The position numbers were made by a program, and so were the translations under genes. This document shows positions 17,169 to 27,019 of a stretch of 64,000 nucleotides of DNA, in pieces. The notes beneath the pieces are model-generated. The model saw only the letters and a program-made list of their open reading frames with translations, was not told where the DNA came from and made no database searches. The DNA lies in contig JAAMEZ010000022.1 of NCBI GenBank assembly GCA_013322215.1, positions 62,001-126,000 on the forward strand, in the 5' to 3' direction. Numbering within the stretch: position 1 is the stretch's first letter; every line of letters starts with the position of its first letter. The stretch is from Martinezella rhizogenes. Lineage in GTDB: Bacteria > Pseudomonadota > Alphaproteobacteria > Rhizobiales > Rhizobiaceae.

Positions 17169-18181
17169 CCAGCTCATCCGGCTCGGCCAAGAAGAATCCC
17201 TATTATCAAGGTCCGGTTTCCGATCATTTTGATGGTCAACGCTTCTTCAATCCCGGCGGTGTCGAGCCGGGCAATGCGTTTGATCTTTTGCGCTGGCAGC
17301 TTGGCGGCGGCCGGGTGCGATGGCCCAATCCTGTCATCAGCGCTTTTCCGCCGGTAAGGCCCGACCGGCATGTTTTCGGCGAGCAGATGCGGGTGACCAT
17401 GGTCGGGCACGCATCGATGCTGGTGCAGATTGCCGGGCTGAATATGCTGACCGATCCCGTCTGGTCGGAGCGGGTCAGTCCCTTCCGCTCCGTCGGGCCG
17501 AAGCGCGTGGTGCCGCCCGGCATCCGCTTCGAGGACCTGCCGCATATCGACCTCGTGCTGGTGACGCATAATCACTACGACCACCTCGACATCGCAACGC
17601 TCGCGCGTCTGCAGCAGGCGCATCGGCCAAGGATCGTAACGCCGCTCGGCAACGACACGATCATCCGCCGCGCCGTTCCAGACGCCGACATCACCGTAGT
17701 CGACTGGGGCGACCGGATCGCGGTCAAGGCTGACTTGGCCATCGATGTCGAGCCCTGCCATCACTGGTCGGCGCGGGGCATGGGCGACCGGCGCATGGCG
17801 CTCTGGGCCGCCTTCGCGCTCAGCACGCCATCGGGCAAGATCTATCATATCGGCGACACCGGCTTTCACGACGGTATCAATTACGAGGCGGCGGCGCGCA
17901 AGCATGGCGGCTTCCGCCTCGCGATCCTGCCGTTCGGCGCCTATGAACCGCGCTGGTTCATGAAGGGGCAGCATCAGAATCCGGAAGAGGCGGTGAAGGG
18001 CATGAAGCTCTGTAAGGCTGCCTATGTCGCCGGGCATCACTTCGCCACCTTCCAGCTGACGGATGAGGGCATCGATGCGCCTGTTCATGCGCTTGATGCT
18101 GCGCTGAAGGCTGAGGGCGTCGAGCCGGATCGGTTTCGCCCGCTCCGGGCAGGCGAGGTCTTCGATGTGCCCGTTGGCTGA
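17165..18181 (+). CDS. Metallo-beta-lactamase-fold hydrolase, RomA/NAPE-PLD-like
   Basis: 338 residues with the MBL core: GHASMLVQIAGLNMLTDPVWS, the metal motif THNHYDHLD, EPCHHWS and HIGDTGFHDG. The arrangement, with PFRSVGPKRVVPPGI, is that of the UlaG/RomA/NAPE-phospholipase D group, which cleave phosphodiester or lactone bonds. The substrate is unknown. It is coupled to the unknown gene upstream. A G/C-rich hairpin follows the stop. Confidence 0.9.
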   Translation: MTSSSGSAKKNPYYQGPVSDHFDGQRFFNPGGVEPGNAFDLLRWQLGGGRVRWPNPVISAFPPVRPDRHVFGEQMRVTMVGHASMLVQIAGLNMLTDPVWSERVSPFRSVGPKRVVPPGIRFEDLPHIDLVLVTHNHYDHLDIATLARLQQAHRPRIVTPLGNDTIIRRAVPDADITVVDWGDRIAVKADLAIDVEPCHHWSARGMGDRRMALWAAFALSTPSGKIYHIGDTGFHDGINYEAAARKHGGFRLAILPFGAYEPRWFMKGQHQNPEEAVKGMKLCKAAYVAGHHFATFQLTDEGIDAPVHALDAALKAEGVEPDRFRPLRAGEVFDVPVG

Positions 18182-18194
18182 GCATTGATGCAAA

Positions 18195-18224
18195 AATCCC
18201 CTCTCCCTGAGGGGAGAAGGGATT
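18195..18224. terminator. Hairpin between convergent MBL and SRPBCC genes
   Basis: AATCCCCTCTCCC and GGGGAGAAGGGATT pair around a short loop with A residues before. The CCCCTCTCC...GGGGAG core resembles dispersed rhizobial repeats, so it may be both a repeat and a terminator. Confidence 0.5.
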
Positions 18225-18251
18225 GCGCGGAGGTCGTGGGGGCATCGAGCC

Positions 18252-18695
18252 TTACTGCGTAATCTCAGGCTCGACGAGCTTTGCCAGGTTGACCAGCGAT
18301 TCCTGCCAGCCAAGATAGCAGGCTTCAGGCGGAATGACGTCGGGCACACCGGCCTGGGTGATGTTGACTTCGGTTCCGACGAGAACCTTCTTCAAGGTCA
18401 CGGTGACTTCCATTTCGCCGGGCAGGTTCGGGTCGTCGAACTTGTCGGTGTAGCGCACCAGTTCGCCCGGGATCAGCTCACGGAAATCGCCGCCGAAGGA
18501 GTGGCTTTCGCCGGTCGTGAAGTTGCGGAACGACATTTTGAACGTGCCGCCGACGCTCGGCTCCAGATGATGCACGGTGCAGGCAAAGCCGTTCGGCGGC
18601 AGCCACTTAGCAAGCGCATCCGCTTCGATGAATGCGCGATAGACCTTTTCCGGGCTGGTGGCCAGGACGCGGTGCAGGCGTATGGTATTCGGCAT
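18252..18695 (-). CDS. SRPBCC (AHSA1-like) domain protein
   Basis: 147 residues of the START/Bet v1-like AHSA1 group: RVLATSPEKVYRAFIEADALAKWLPP, GGTFKMSFRNFTTGE, YLGWQESLVNLAKLVE. These small proteins bind hydrophobic ligands in a helix-grip cavity; the ligand is not predictable. AGAAGGA is 9 bases before the ATG at 18695. It stands alone, convergent with the MBL gene. Confidence 0.9.
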   Translation of the reverse strand: MPNTIRLHRVLATSPEKVYRAFIEADALAKWLPPNGFACTVHHLEPSVGGTFKMSFRNFTTGESHSFGGDFRELIPGELVRYTDKFDDPNLPGEMEVTVTLKKVLVGTEVNITQAGVPDVIPPEACYLGWQESLVNLAKLVEPEITQ

Positions 18696-18967
18696 TGTCA
18701 AAATCCTTCTGGTTTGACGGAGTGGACGAGCCTAGGACGTGCTGGGTTCCGGTGATCCGACATGGGGAATGATTTTTTCTCAAAATAGATTGCGTCAAGG
18801 CTTCCTGGCGGGATTATATCGAGACATTTAGTTGAAAGACGAGGCTACCGCCTTCGTCGTTCGAGACAAGCCGGCCAAATCTCAATAGCGCCGTCCTTCA
18901 CGCCCCACTGGTAATTCCCCCGCAATTCCGCCATATACAGCTCGAAAACACGGACGGACATGGCATC

Positions 18968-19873
18968 ATGAGCAATACGGTCGAATTCGCGAGGATGAAC
19001 GGGCTTGGCAACAAGATCCTGGTCGTCGACATGCGCGGCCGCAAGGATGTGGTGACGCCTGCTGCTGCGATCGCGCTCAATGCCGATCCAGCGACCCAGT
19101 TCGACCAGATCATGGCGATCCACGATCCGAAGATTGATGGCACCGACGCCTGGATCGACATCCTGAACTGCGATGGCACGAAGGCGCAGGCCTGCGGCAA
19201 CGGCACGCGCTGCGTCGTGCAGGCGCTGGCGGCCGAAACCGGCAAAAAGGTGTTCACCTTCCAGACCGTCGCCGGCATCCTGAATGCCAGGGAGCACGAG
19301 GACGGCACGATCTCGGTCGATATGGGCACGCCTGTCTTTGCCTGGGACAAGATCCCGCTTGCCGAGGAATTTGCCGATACCAGCCGCATCGAGCTGCAGA
19401 TCGGGCCGATCGACAATCCCGTCCTGCATTCGCCTTCTGTGATGTCGATGGGCAATCCGCACGCGATCTTCTGGGTGGACAGGGACCCGATGTCCTTCGA
19501 TCTCGATCGCTTCGGCCCGCTGCTCGAAAACCATCCGATGTTTCCCGAGCGCGCCAATATCACGCTGGCGCAGGCGCTTTCGCCGACCCTTGTGCGCACC
19601 CGTACCTGGGAGCGCGGCGCCGGCCTGACGCTTGCCTGCGGTTCTGCCGCCTGCGCGACTGCCGTCAGTGCCGCCCGCACCGCCCGCACCGGCCGCAAGG
19701 TGACGATCGACGTCGCCTCGGCGCCCGCTCCGGGCAAGCTCACCATCGAATGGCTTGAAAGCAACGATCATGTCGTCATGACGGGACCTGCCGAGTGGGA
19801 ATGGTCCGGCATGGTCGATCCGGTGACGGGCAGCTTCTCGCGCGATGAAGAGCAGGGGGCTCAGGCGCGGTGA
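18968..19873 (+). CDS. dapF: Diaminopimelate epimerase
   Basis: 301 residues. DapF turns LL- into meso-diaminopimelate for lysine and peptidoglycan. The two catalytic cysteines are Cys76 in ACGNGTRC and Cys224 in ACGSAACA, in the two mirror-image halves. It begins the operon dapF-mtaB-ftsY-ispZ-DUF2585. Its TGA overlaps the GTG of mtaB. Confidence 0.97.
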   Translation: MSNTVEFARMNGLGNKILVVDMRGRKDVVTPAAAIALNADPATQFDQIMAIHDPKIDGTDAWIDILNCDGTKAQACGNGTRCVVQALAAETGKKVFTFQTVAGILNAREHEDGTISVDMGTPVFAWDKIPLAEEFADTSRIELQIGPIDNPVLHSPSVMSMGNPHAIFWVDRDPMSFDLDRFGPLLENHPMFPERANITLAQALSPTLVRTRTWERGAGLTLACGSAACATAVSAARTARTGRKVTIDVASAPAPGKLTIEWLESNDHVVMTGPAEWEWSGMVDPVTGSFSRDEEQGAQAR

Positions 19874-21144
19874 GCGGGGTCGAGGTCATTACCTTCGGCT
19901 GCCGTCTCAATACCTATGAATCCGAAGTGATGAGGGCCGAGGCGGAAAAAGCCGGGCTCAACAACGCCATTCTGGTCAATACCTGCGCCGTGACGGGCGA
20001 AGCCGTGCGTCAGGCGCGCCAGGCGATCCGCAGGGCGCGCCGCGACAATCCGCATGCGCGCATTATCGTCACAGGCTGCGCGGCACAGACGGAGAAGCAG
20101 ACTTTTGCTGAAATGCCCGAAGTGGATGCCGTTCTCGGCAATGAGGAAAAGCTGAAGAGTGCTTCCTATCGTTCCCTGCCGGATTTCGGCGTTTCGGCGG
20201 AAGAGAAGCTGCGCGTCAACGATATCATGAGCGTGCGGGCGACAGCGCCGCAGATGATCCGCCATATCGACGGTCACGTGCGCGCTTTCATTCAGGTGCA
20301 GAATGGCTGCGACCATCGCTGCACCTTCTGCATCATCCCTTATGGCCGCGGCAATTCGCGCTCTGTGCCGATGGGCGCTGTCGTCGATCAGGCCCGTAAT
20401 CTGGTCGAAAGCGGCTATCGCGAGATCGTGCTGACCGGCGTCGATGCCACGAGTTATGGCGCCGATTTGCCGGGAACGCCGACGCTCGGCCTGCTTGCCA
20501 AGACGCTGCTGAAGCAGATCCCGGAAATCCGCCGGCTGCGGCTGTCCTCCATCGACAGCATCGAGGCCGATCAGCATCTGATGGATCTCATCGCCGACGA
20601 GCCGCGCTTCATGCCGCATCTGCATCTCTCGCTGCAGCATGGCGACGACATGATCCTCAAGCGCATGAAGCGGCGGCATTCGCGCGCTGACGCTCTCGGG
20701 TTTATCGAGGATGTGCGGCGCCTGCGTCCCGAGACGAGCTTTGGCGCGGACATGATCGCCGGCTTTCCGACCGAGACGGAAGAGATGTTCGCAAATGCGG
20801 TCGGCCTGGCTGAAGAGGCCGGTATCGCGCATCTGCACGTGTTCCCGTATAGCCCGCGCCCCGGCACGCCGGCTGCCCGCATGCCGCAGCTCGATCGCGG
20901 ACTGATCAAGGAACGCGCCGCCCGCCTGCGCGAGGCTGGACAAAGATTGCACCAGGCCCATCTGGACAAGATGGTCGGCACGCGGCAATGGCTGCTTGTG
21001 GAGAATGGTGGGTTGGCGCATACGGAAAACTTCACGCTTGTCGCCGCCCCCGGCCTCCGGCCGCGCGACCTTGTGCAGGTCGCAATCACCGGCCACAATG
21101 GCAAGCACCTCGACATGCAACTTCTGGCCGCCGACGCGGCCTAA
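19870..21144 (+). CDS. mtaB: tRNA (N6-threonylcarbamoyl-A37) methylthiotransferase MtaB
   Basis: 424 residues. An N-terminal UPF0004 domain with [12 protein letters not shown] and NTCAVTGEA is followed by a radical-SAM barrel with the cluster motif CDHRCTFC (Cys147, 151, 154) and a C-terminal TRAM-like region. MtaB adds methylthio to t6A37 of tRNAs. The GTG start (19870) overlaps the dapF stop. Coupled position with dapF is common in Rhizobiales. Confidence 0.95.
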   Translation: MSGVEVITFGCRLNTYESEVMRAEAEKAGLNNAILVNTCAVTGEAVRQARQAIRRARRDNPHARIIVTGCAAQTEKQTFAEMPEVDAVLGNEEKLKSASYRSLPDFGVSAEEKLRVNDIMSVRATAPQMIRHIDGHVRAFIQVQNGCDHRCTFCIIPYGRGNSRSVPMGAVVDQARNLVESGYREIVLTGVDATSYGADLPGTPTLGLLAKTLLKQIPEIRRLRLSSIDSIEADQHLMDLIADEPRFMPHLHLSLQHGDDMILKRMKRRHSRADALGFIEDVRRLRPETSFGADMIAGFPTETEEMFANAVGLAEEAGIAHLHVFPYSPRPGTPAARMPQLDRGLIKERAARLREAGQRLHQAHLDKMVGTRQWLLVENGGLAHTENFTLVAAPGLRPRDLVQVAITGHNGKHLDMQLLAADAA

Positions 21145-21162
21145 TGCTTCAACGGACACTTC

Positions 21163-22686
21163 ATGGCGCTCGGTTTCATCAAAAAAGTCTTCACCTTCGG
21201 CCGTGAAAAGCCGGCTGAGGAGCAGGCGCCTGCGGAGGTTTCGCAGAAGGTTGAGGCGGCTGTCGTCGAGCAGGAAGCGCCTGCTGTAGATGTTTCGCCG
21301 GCTTCCGAGTTTGTCGAACCCTCGTCACCCCCCTCTGTCCCTTCGGGACATCTCCCCCACGAGGGGGGAGATCGTTTGGAGAGCGACGCGCCTGCTGAGC
21401 AAGAGCGACAGGCTGAAAGCCAGGCGGATACTTCCGGTGCGAAAGAGATTGAGGCCGATGAGGCTCCCAGCTCCGTCGAATCCGAGTCGCAAGAGCAGCA
21501 TAAAGACCTTCAGGCACTAGAACCGGAGCAACCTACCGATACTAAAGCTAGTGTAGTTTCGGAAGAGCACCCCATCGAACCGATCTCCCCCCTTGAGGGG
21601 GAGATGTCCGACGGGACAGAGGGGGGTGACGAAGCCTCGGCAAGCTCGGAACCTTCGTCGGAAGTCACCGAAGTTCCATCTGCCCCCATCCTCCCCAAGG
21701 GTTTCTCCACCGCTGCCTCAACCCCTGCACCAGTTCCAGAAGCCCCAAAGCAAAAACTCTCCTGGTTTCAGCGCCTGCGCGCCGGGCTTGCGCGCACCTC
21801 GTCGCAGCTCACCGGCCAGATCGCGGCGCTTTTCACCAAGCGCAAGCTCGACGATCAGACGCTGCAGGATCTGGAGGATCTGCTGATCCAGGCCGATCTC
21901 GGCGTCGAAACGGCGATGCGCGTCACCGATACGCTGGCATCCGAGCGCTACGGCAAGGATGTAACGAGCGAGGATGTCGGTCGCATCATGGCGCAGGAAA
22001 TCGCCAAGGTGTTGAAGCCGGTCGCAAAGCCCTTGCAGCTCGACCTTAGCCACAAGCCGCATGTCATCCTCGTGGTTGGCGTCAATGGCACCGGCAAGAC
22101 GACGACGATCGGCAAGCTGGCGGCAAAGCTCTCGGGCGCCGGGCTGAAGGTCATGGTCGCTGCCGGCGATACGTTCCGCGCCGCGGCCATCGAGCAGCTG
22201 AAGATCTGGGCCGATCGCACCAAGTCGGAATTCATCGGCACCAAGCTCGGCGCGGATGCGGCCGGCCTTGCCTTCGACGCTTTCCAGCAGGCCAAGGCCA
22301 ACAGGAGCGACGTGCTGATCATCGATACCGCCGGCCGCCTGCAGAACAAGGCGGAGTTGATGGCTGAGCTGGAAAAGATCGTGCGTGTGCTCGGCAAGCT
22401 CGATCCGGATGCGCCGCATACCGTGCTGCAGACGCTGGATGCGACCACCGGCCAGAATGCCTTGAACCAGGTGGAAATTTTCCGCAATGTCGCCGGCGTC
22501 AACGGGCTGATCATGACAAAGCTTGACGGCACGGCACGCGGCGGCATTCTTGTCGCTATCTCCGCCAAGCATAAGCTGCCGGTCTATTTCATCGGCGTCG
22601 GCGAGGGTGTAGACGATCTCGAGCCGTTCGAAGCCGAGGATTTCGCCCATGCCATCGCGGGCACGGGGGCTGGAAACGGCCAATGA
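21163..22686 (+). CDS. ftsY: Signal recognition particle receptor FtsY
   Basis: 507 residues. The C-terminal NG GTPase starts near residue 197 ([15 protein letters not shown]) with GVNGTGKTT (306-314), DTAGR (388-392) and TKLDG (452-456). The first 196 residues are an acidic, Pro/Ser/Glu-rich domain for membrane contact. Residues about 54-157 of it are encoded by a pair of inverted palindromic repeats (21322-21374, 21581-21632) and the sequence between, read in frame. FtsY docks the SRP (Ffh, 14224) at the membrane. ATGA overlap with ispZ. Confidence 0.97.
   Translation: MALGFIKKVFTFGREKPAEEQAPAEVSQKVEAAVVEQEAPAVDVSPASEFVEPSSPPSVPSGHLPHEGGDRLESDAPAEQERQAESQADTSGAKEIEADEAPSSVESESQEQHKDLQALEPEQPTDTKASVVSEEHPIEPISPLEGEMSDGTEGGDEASASSEPSSEVTEVPSAPILPKGFSTAASTPAPVPEAPKQKLSWFQRLRAGLARTSSQLTGQIAALFTKRKLDDQTLQDLEDLLIQADLGVETAMRVTDTLASERYGKDVTSEDVGRIMAQEIAKVLKPVAKPLQLDLSHKPHVILVVGVNGTGKTTTIGKLAAKLSGAGLKVMVAAGDTFRAAAIEQLKIWADRTKSEFIGTKLGADAAGLAFDAFQQAKANRSDVLIIDTAGRLQNKAELMAELEKIVRVLGKLDPDAPHTVLQTLDATTGQNALNQVEIFRNVAGVNGLIMTKLDGTARGGILVAISAKHKLPVYFIGVGEGVDDLEPFEAEDFAHAIAGTGAGNGQ
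21322..21374 (+). repeat. Palindromic repeat, C-rich type, left copy inside ftsY
   Basis: Begins TCGTCACCCCCCTCTGTCCC and ends GGGGGGAGATCG, with two internal hairpins. It is nearly the exact reverse complement of 21581-21632 and is related to the copies near 26.7 and 32.4 kb. Confidence 0.85.
21581..21632 (-). repeat. Palindromic repeat, C-rich type, right inverted copy inside ftsY
   Basis: Inverted mate of 21322-21374, 206 bases apart, ending GGGGGGTGACGA. It encodes [15 protein letters not shown] within FtsY. Confidence 0.85.
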
Positions 22687-23414
22687 ACGACAAGAACAAA
22701 CTCGATGACAAATTTGATGACAGGGAAAGTGCCGCAATGACGACCAGCGACAGCGATCTCACCCCAAGTGCCGCCGACAAGCACCATCCGATGCTGAAGC
22801 TGGTGCTGGAACTCGGGCCTTTGCTGGTGTTCTTCTTCGGCAATCTGCGCGGCGACTGGCTGGTGCAGCATTTCCCGCAGCTGGCCGCGCTCGGTGGCCC
22901 GCTCTTCGTCGCCACCGGCCTGTTCATGGCTGCAACGGTGATCTCGCTCGTCGTCTCGAAGGTCATGCTCGGCCATCTGCCGCTGATGCCCTTCGTCTCC
23001 GGCATCGTGGTGCTGATCTTCGGGGCGCTTGGCATCTACCTGCAAAACGAAACCTTCATCAAGATGAAGCCGACCATCGTCAATGCGCTATTCGGCGTTG
23101 CGCTGCTCGGCGGCCTTGCTTTCGGCAAGTCGCTGCTCGGCTACGTTTTCAACGCCGCCTTCCAGCTGGATGCCGAAGGCTGGCGCAAGCTGACGCTGCG
23201 CTGGGGCATTTTCTTCTTCGTGCTGGCCGTGCTCAATGAAGTCGTCTGGCGCGGCTCGAACTGGTACTACCTGCCCGACACCAAGGCCGCGGATAATCTC
23301 TGGGTGAACTTCAAGGTGTGGGCGACGATGCCGATCACCATTATCTTCACCCTGTCGCAGATGCCGTTGATCATGAAGCACACGATCGAGCCGCCGGCGG
23401 AAGGCGGAAAATGA
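22683..23414 (+). CDS. ispZ: Inner-membrane intracellular septation protein (YciB/IspZ family)
   Basis: 243 residues with a polar N-terminus of about 35 and five or six hydrophobic segments. [41 protein letters not shown] and [19 protein letters not shown] match the YciB/IspZ family, named from a Shigella septation defect and linked to envelope growth. The start overlaps the ftsY stop and the stop overlaps the next start, so it is in the dapF operon. Confidence 0.95.
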   Translation: MNDKNKLDDKFDDRESAAMTTSDSDLTPSAADKHHPMLKLVLELGPLLVFFFGNLRGDWLVQHFPQLAALGGPLFVATGLFMAATVISLVVSKVMLGHLPLMPFVSGIVVLIFGALGIYLQNETFIKMKPTIVNALFGVALLGGLAFGKSLLGYVFNAAFQLDAEGWRKLTLRWGIFFFVLAVLNEVVWRGSNWYYLPDTKAADNLWVNFKVWATMPITIIFTLSQMPLIMKHTIEPPAEGGK

Positions 23415-24001
23415 GCGAAACCGTCGACGCGCAAAACCGCTACCGCCAGCAGAGCTTCTGGTTCATCGCCTGCGCCGTCGTTCTGCTCGTGCAGATCGTC
23501 GCGGAATATATGATGGGCCGCGTGCCGATCTGCACCTGCGGCTATGTGAAGCTCTTCGAGCCGGTGGTGAAGTCGAGCGGCAATTCGCAGCATATCGCCG
23601 ACTGGTACACGCCGTCGCACATCATCCACGGTTTCCTCTTCTTCGGCCTCACGCATCTGATCATGCGCGGCAGGCCGCTGTCGATGCGGCTCTTCGTTGC
23701 CATGCTGATCGAATCCGGCTGGGAGCTGTTGGAAAATTCTCCGATCATCATCAACCGCTATCGTTCGGCGACGATCTCGCTCGATTATGTCGGCGACAGC
23801 GTCCTCAATTCGTCGATGGATGCCGTGTTCATGGTGGTCGGCTTCCTGTTTGCCTGGCGCGCCCCGGTGCTGGTGACAGTTGCCATCGCCATCTTCTTCG
23901 AGCTGCTCACCGGCTATCTGATCCGCGACAATCTCACGCTCAATGTGCTGATGCTGGTCTGGCCGGTCGATGCGATCAAGATCTGGCAGGGCGGGATCTA
24001 A
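23411..24001 (+). CDS. DUF2585 (UPF0314) membrane protein
   Basis: 196 residues with about five hydrophobic segments. [48 protein letters not shown] and YVGDSVLNS are typical of UPF0314, a family known mainly from Alphaproteobacteria. Function unknown. ATGA overlap with ispZ places it last in the dapF operon. Confidence 0.93.
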   Translation: MSETVDAQNRYRQQSFWFIACAVVLLVQIVAEYMMGRVPICTCGYVKLFEPVVKSSGNSQHIADWYTPSHIIHGFLFFGLTHLIMRGRPLSMRLFVAMLIESGWELLENSPIIINRYRSATISLDYVGDSVLNSSMDAVFMVVGFLFAWRAPVLVTVAIAIFFELLTGYLIRDNLTLNVLMLVWPVDAIKIWQGGI

Positions 24002-24029
24002 CAGAGTTTTGAAGCTGGCCCCGTGGCCA

Positions 24030-24241
24030 CCTCGTCGTTCGAGGCCCCATTGCCTGCGCTATGCTTCGGCAATAGGGCACCTCACCATGAGGTGGAGTGA
24101 CTTTTGCGCCGATTGGTTGGCAGCTTAGCTGCCTTAGTGAGCTGGGTGATCTTTAGATTGCGCAAGGGAGATCAGCCCTCACGGTGAGGTGTGGAAGCTC
24201 CTTGAGCTTGTCGAAAGGAGCTGGAGCCTCGAACCACGAGG
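24030..24241. repeat. Pair of inverted palindromic repeats (CCTCGT type) after the DUF2585 gene
   Basis: Left copy 24030-24092 starts CCTCGTCGTTCGAGG and ends CACCTCACCATGAGG; the right copy 24177-24241 is its reverse complement with a diverged middle. The spacer is 84 bases. The pair fills most of the gap between convergent operons and may also terminate transcription. No gene is seen here. Confidence 0.8.
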
Positions 24242-24273
24242 GCGGGTGGTTGCTCTTCGATGAAGCGAGGGGT

Positions 24274-24885
24274 CTAGGACGCAGGCTTCCCTTGCGCCTT
24301 CGCTATGGCCGGATAGAGCCCTTCCTTCAGGCTGGTCGGCGTGAAGGGGCCGACCTGCTTGTAGAGGATCGTGCCGTCAGGCGAGACGAGATAGGATTCC
24401 GGGATGCCGTAGACGCCCCAGTCGATGGCGGCGGAGCCGTTGGGGTCGATGCCGATGGCGTTGTAGGGATTGCCGAGTTCGCCGAGGAAGCGCAGTGCGT
24501 TCTCGCTCGTGTCCTTGTAATTGATCGCCACGATGTTGAGCTGGCCGCCCCTGGCGAGTTCCTTCAGCACCGGATGCTCGTCGCGGCAGGGAGTGCACCA
24601 GGAGGCGAAGACGTTGACGAGCGTCAGTTTGTCCTTGATGGCGTCATCGGTCAGCGCCGGCAGGTTGGAGCCTGCAAGCGGCGGCAGTATGAGCTTCGGC
24701 GCCTTGGTGCCGATCAGGGCCGAGGGAATGGCCGAAATGTCAGTGCCGTGTACTTCCTGGTCATACATGACCTTGCCGACGGCAAGGGCGATGCAGGCAA
24801 AGACGATGAGCGGGATCAGCGCGAATAGATAGCGCGCTGTGCCGCCCGATTTCGGCTGATCCTTATTGTCGGTATCGGCAGTCAT
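24274..24885 (-). CDS. ccmG: Thiol:disulfide interchange protein CcmG/DsbE
   Basis: 203 residues: cytoplasmic N-terminus, one membrane anchor (about 18-42), then a periplasmic thioredoxin-like domain with active site WCTPC and the cis-proline region [10 protein letters not shown]. CcmG keeps apocytochrome c cysteines reduced for heme attachment. Its ATG overlaps the ccmD stop. Confidence 0.95.
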   Translation of the reverse strand: MTADTDNKDQPKSGGTARYLFALIPLIVFACIALAVGKVMYDQEVHGTDISAIPSALIGTKAPKLILPPLAGSNLPALTDDAIKDKLTLVNVFASWCTPCRDEHPVLKELARGGQLNIVAINYKDTSENALRFLGELGNPYNAIGIDPNGSAAIDWGVYGIPESYLVSPDGTILYKQVGPFTPTSLKEGLYPAIAKAQGKPAS

Positions 24886-25055
24886 TTCGTATCGCTCTCG
24901 GGCGGCCGCTGCGAGCGGCGGCGGATGCCGGAGGCTTCCAATGCTGCGAGCTCGCGGCGGCGCAGGCGTCCGTCGATCCAGATCCAGGCGATGATCGCGA
25001 GGATTATGAACGCGGCAAAGCCATAGGAGCCGAAAACGTAGAAGGGATGCGACAT
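24882..25055 (-). CDS. ccmD: Heme exporter protein D
   Basis: 57 residues: [20 protein letters not shown] gives one membrane helix, followed by a basic cytoplasmic stretch ([12 protein letters not shown]). This is the usual form of CcmD, which helps release holo-CcmE from CcmABC. It starts two bases after the ccmC stop and its TGA overlaps the ccmG ATG. Its length and place in the operon settle the call. Confidence 0.93.
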   Translation of the reverse strand: MSHPFYVFGSYGFAAFIILAIIAWIWIDGRLRRRELAALEASGIRRRSQRPPESDTK

Positions 25056-25056
25056 G

Positions 25057-25818
25057 CTATTCCTCCCGGCTTGCCATGCGCGCGGCCATGCGGCGCTGCG
25101 TGGCGATGCGGCGGCGCCAGATTTCGTTGCGGATCGCCATCAGGTGCAGCGTGAAGAACAGCAGCGTGAAAGCGAGCGCCATGGTGAAAAGCGGCCAGAG
25201 GAATTCCGCGTCGATGGCCGGGCCATCCATGCGCATGATGCTTTCCGACTGATGCAGCGTGTTCCACCAGTCCACGGAGAACTTGATGATCGGGATATTG
25301 ATGAAGCCGACCAGCGTCAGGATCGAGGCGACGCGGGCCGCCTTCGACGGATCGTCCATGGCGCGGTTGAGCGCGATCAGGCCGAGATACATCAAGAAGA
25401 GGATGAAGACCGAGGTCAGGCGCGCATCCCAGACCCAATAGGTGCCCCACATCGGCTTGCCCCAGAGGGAGCCTGTCACCAGCGCGATTAGCGTAAAGGC
25501 GGCGCCGAGCGGGGCTGCCGTCTTGCCGGCGACATCGGCGAGCGGATGGCGCCAGACCAGCGTGCCGATCGCCGACATGCTCATGATCGTATAGCACATC
25601 ATCGACAGCCAGGCGGCGGGAACGTGGATATACATGATGCGGACGGTGTCGCCCTGCTGGTAATCGCCCTCGGTCGTAAAGGACAGATAGAGGCCGATTG
25701 CGAAAAGCACGGCCGAAATGGCCGCCAGCCAGGGAATGAGACGCGCCGAAAAAGCCAGAAACCGCGTGGGGTTGGCGAGGTCGGAAAATCGGCTGATCGC
25801 AGGGCTGATATCGCTCAT
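25057..25818 (-). CDS. ccmC: Heme exporter protein C
   Basis: 253 residues with six membrane helices and the tryptophan-rich heme-handling motif [13 protein letters not shown], with [10 protein letters not shown] before it. CcmC loads heme on CcmE in the periplasm. It is separated from ccmB by a 180-base gap filled by a RIME element, so part of the operon may be transcribed separately. Confidence 0.96.
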   Translation of the reverse strand: MSDISPAISRFSDLANPTRFLAFSARLIPWLAAISAVLFAIGLYLSFTTEGDYQQGDTVRIMYIHVPAAWLSMMCYTIMSMSAIGTLVWRHPLADVAGKTAAPLGAAFTLIALVTGSLWGKPMWGTYWVWDARLTSVFILFLMYLGLIALNRAMDDPSKAARVASILTLVGFINIPIIKFSVDWWNTLHQSESIMRMDGPAIDAEFLWPLFTMALAFTLLFFTLHLMAIRNEIWRRRIATQRRMAARMASREE

Positions 25819-25892
25819 GCGGCTTGTTTAACCCGATATGGCTTTTCCGGCAATCGACCGCATTGTCTCAGATGGACGAAACAGTATCTCCG

Positions 25893-25997
25893 TTAGAGCC
25901 TTTCCGCTTTTCTTCGAAGTGCGAAAAGGCTCTACCCTTTTGTTATTGCGCAATTCCGGATGGAAAACTGCTTCTCACTTTTCCCGGAATTGCTCTG
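25893..25997. repeat. RIME-like composite element between ccmC and ccmB
   Basis: Two adjacent palindromes: AGAGCCTTTCCGC with GCGAAAAGGCTCT (25895-25933), then GCAATTCCGG with CCGGAATTGC (25950-25993). The same two modules occur in the other order near 39.3 and 60.4 kb. Confidence 0.8.
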
Positions 25998-25998
25998 A

Positions 25999-26658
25999 TC
26001 AATCAGTCGTGTTCCGCAAGGCAAGGGCGGCCGCGGCCGGGCCGAGGGCGGCGAAGAATAGAGTCAGCGCGATCAGGATCAGGAATGGCGGCAGGAAGGG
26101 CTGAGGCCCTTCGACGGCGGCATAGGTTGCGCTGACGCCGAAGATCAGCACGGGAATGGTCAGCGGCAGCACGAGAATGGAGACCAGCAGCCCGCCGCGC
26201 GGCAGCGCCACGGCAACGGCGGCACCCACCGCGCCTATGAAGGTGATCGCCGGCGAGCCGACGAGCAGGGTCAGGGCCGTCGCGCCGATCGCCGTCTCGT
26301 TCATATTCATAAAGAGACCGAGCAGCGGTGAGGCGATGACGAGGGGCAGGCCGGTTGCCACCCAATGTGCTGTGCATTTGATGAAGACCGTCAGCACCAG
26401 CGGTGTTTCCTGCATGACGAGCAGATCGAGCGAACCGTCGTCACGTTCAGCCTGGAACAGCCGGTCGAGGCCGAGGAGGCTTGCAAGCAGCGCGCCGATC
26501 CAGACGATGGCTGGGCCGATGCGCGAGAGAAGCTTCAGGTCAGGCCCGACGCCGAAGGGGATGACGGCGACGACGGTGAGGAAGAAGAGGATGCCGATCA
26601 GCGCCCCGCCGCCGGCGCGTACCGAAAGTCTGAGGTCGCGGAGGAGGAGGGCGGTCAT
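25999..26658 (-). CDS. ccmB: Heme exporter protein B
   Basis: 219 residues with six membrane segments; LFQAERDDGSLDLLVMQETPL is the family hallmark. It is the membrane part of the CcmAB ABC complex that works with CcmCDE. It is separated from ccmA by 361 bases of repeats, although these genes are usually contiguous. Confidence 0.95.
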   Translation of the reverse strand: MTALLLRDLRLSVRAGGGALIGILFFLTVVAVIPFGVGPDLKLLSRIGPAIVWIGALLASLLGLDRLFQAERDDGSLDLLVMQETPLVLTVFIKCTAHWVATGLPLVIASPLLGLFMNMNETAIGATALTLLVGSPAITFIGAVGAAVAVALPRGGLLVSILVLPLTIPVLIFGVSATYAAVEGPQPFLPPFLILIALTLFFAALGPAAAALALRNTTD

Positions 26659-27019
26659 GGGGTGCGGCTTTCAAAGTGAATCGGGGAATTGCCTTTCGCC
26701 TGGCTCCAGGCGCGAGAAGCGTTTGCTTCTCGCCACCCCCCTCTGCCCCTTTGGGGTATCTCCCCCACAAGGGTGGAGATCGGTAATCCGTTGTGCGCTC
26801 GAAGCCAAACAAAGCCTTCCTGTATTTGCAGATCATATGGAAATTGCTTGGAGCAGGGTGCTGCCGCCCATGATCTCCCCCCTTGAGGGGGAGATGTCAC
26901 GATAGTGACAGAGGGGGGTAACTCATCGCAAAGCGATGAGCGCTCTGTGAGGAGGCCGTCGCTTACGTTCATGGCAAGAAGAGGGTAGTGAGGGTTCGGT
27001 AAATTCCGCATTGTCTGCT
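26659..27019. other. Repeat-filled gap between ccmA and ccmB
   Basis: A 361-base gap with no gene. It holds the C-rich repeat pair at 26712-26940 and little else: only a short A/T-poor stretch next to ccmA. Confidence 0.7.
26712..26940. repeat. Pair of inverted C-rich palindromic repeats inside the ccm cluster
   Basis: Left copy 26734-26780 (CACCCCCCTCTGCCCC ... GGAGAT) and inverted right copy 26873-26920, spacer 92 bases. Each is capped on the outside by a small hairpin: GCGAGAAGC-GTTT-GCTTCTCGC (26712-26733) and CTCATCGC-AAA-GCGATGAG (26922-26940). Confidence 0.85.

Noticed and set aside
19861..21159. 432-codon minus-strand frame opposite mtaB
   Set aside because: mtaB has a complete radical-SAM family match with GTGA coupling to dapF; the antisense frame has none.
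20988..21289. Plus-strand frames around the end of mtaB and start of ftsY
   Set aside because: Arg-rich shadows in other frames of two well-supported genes.
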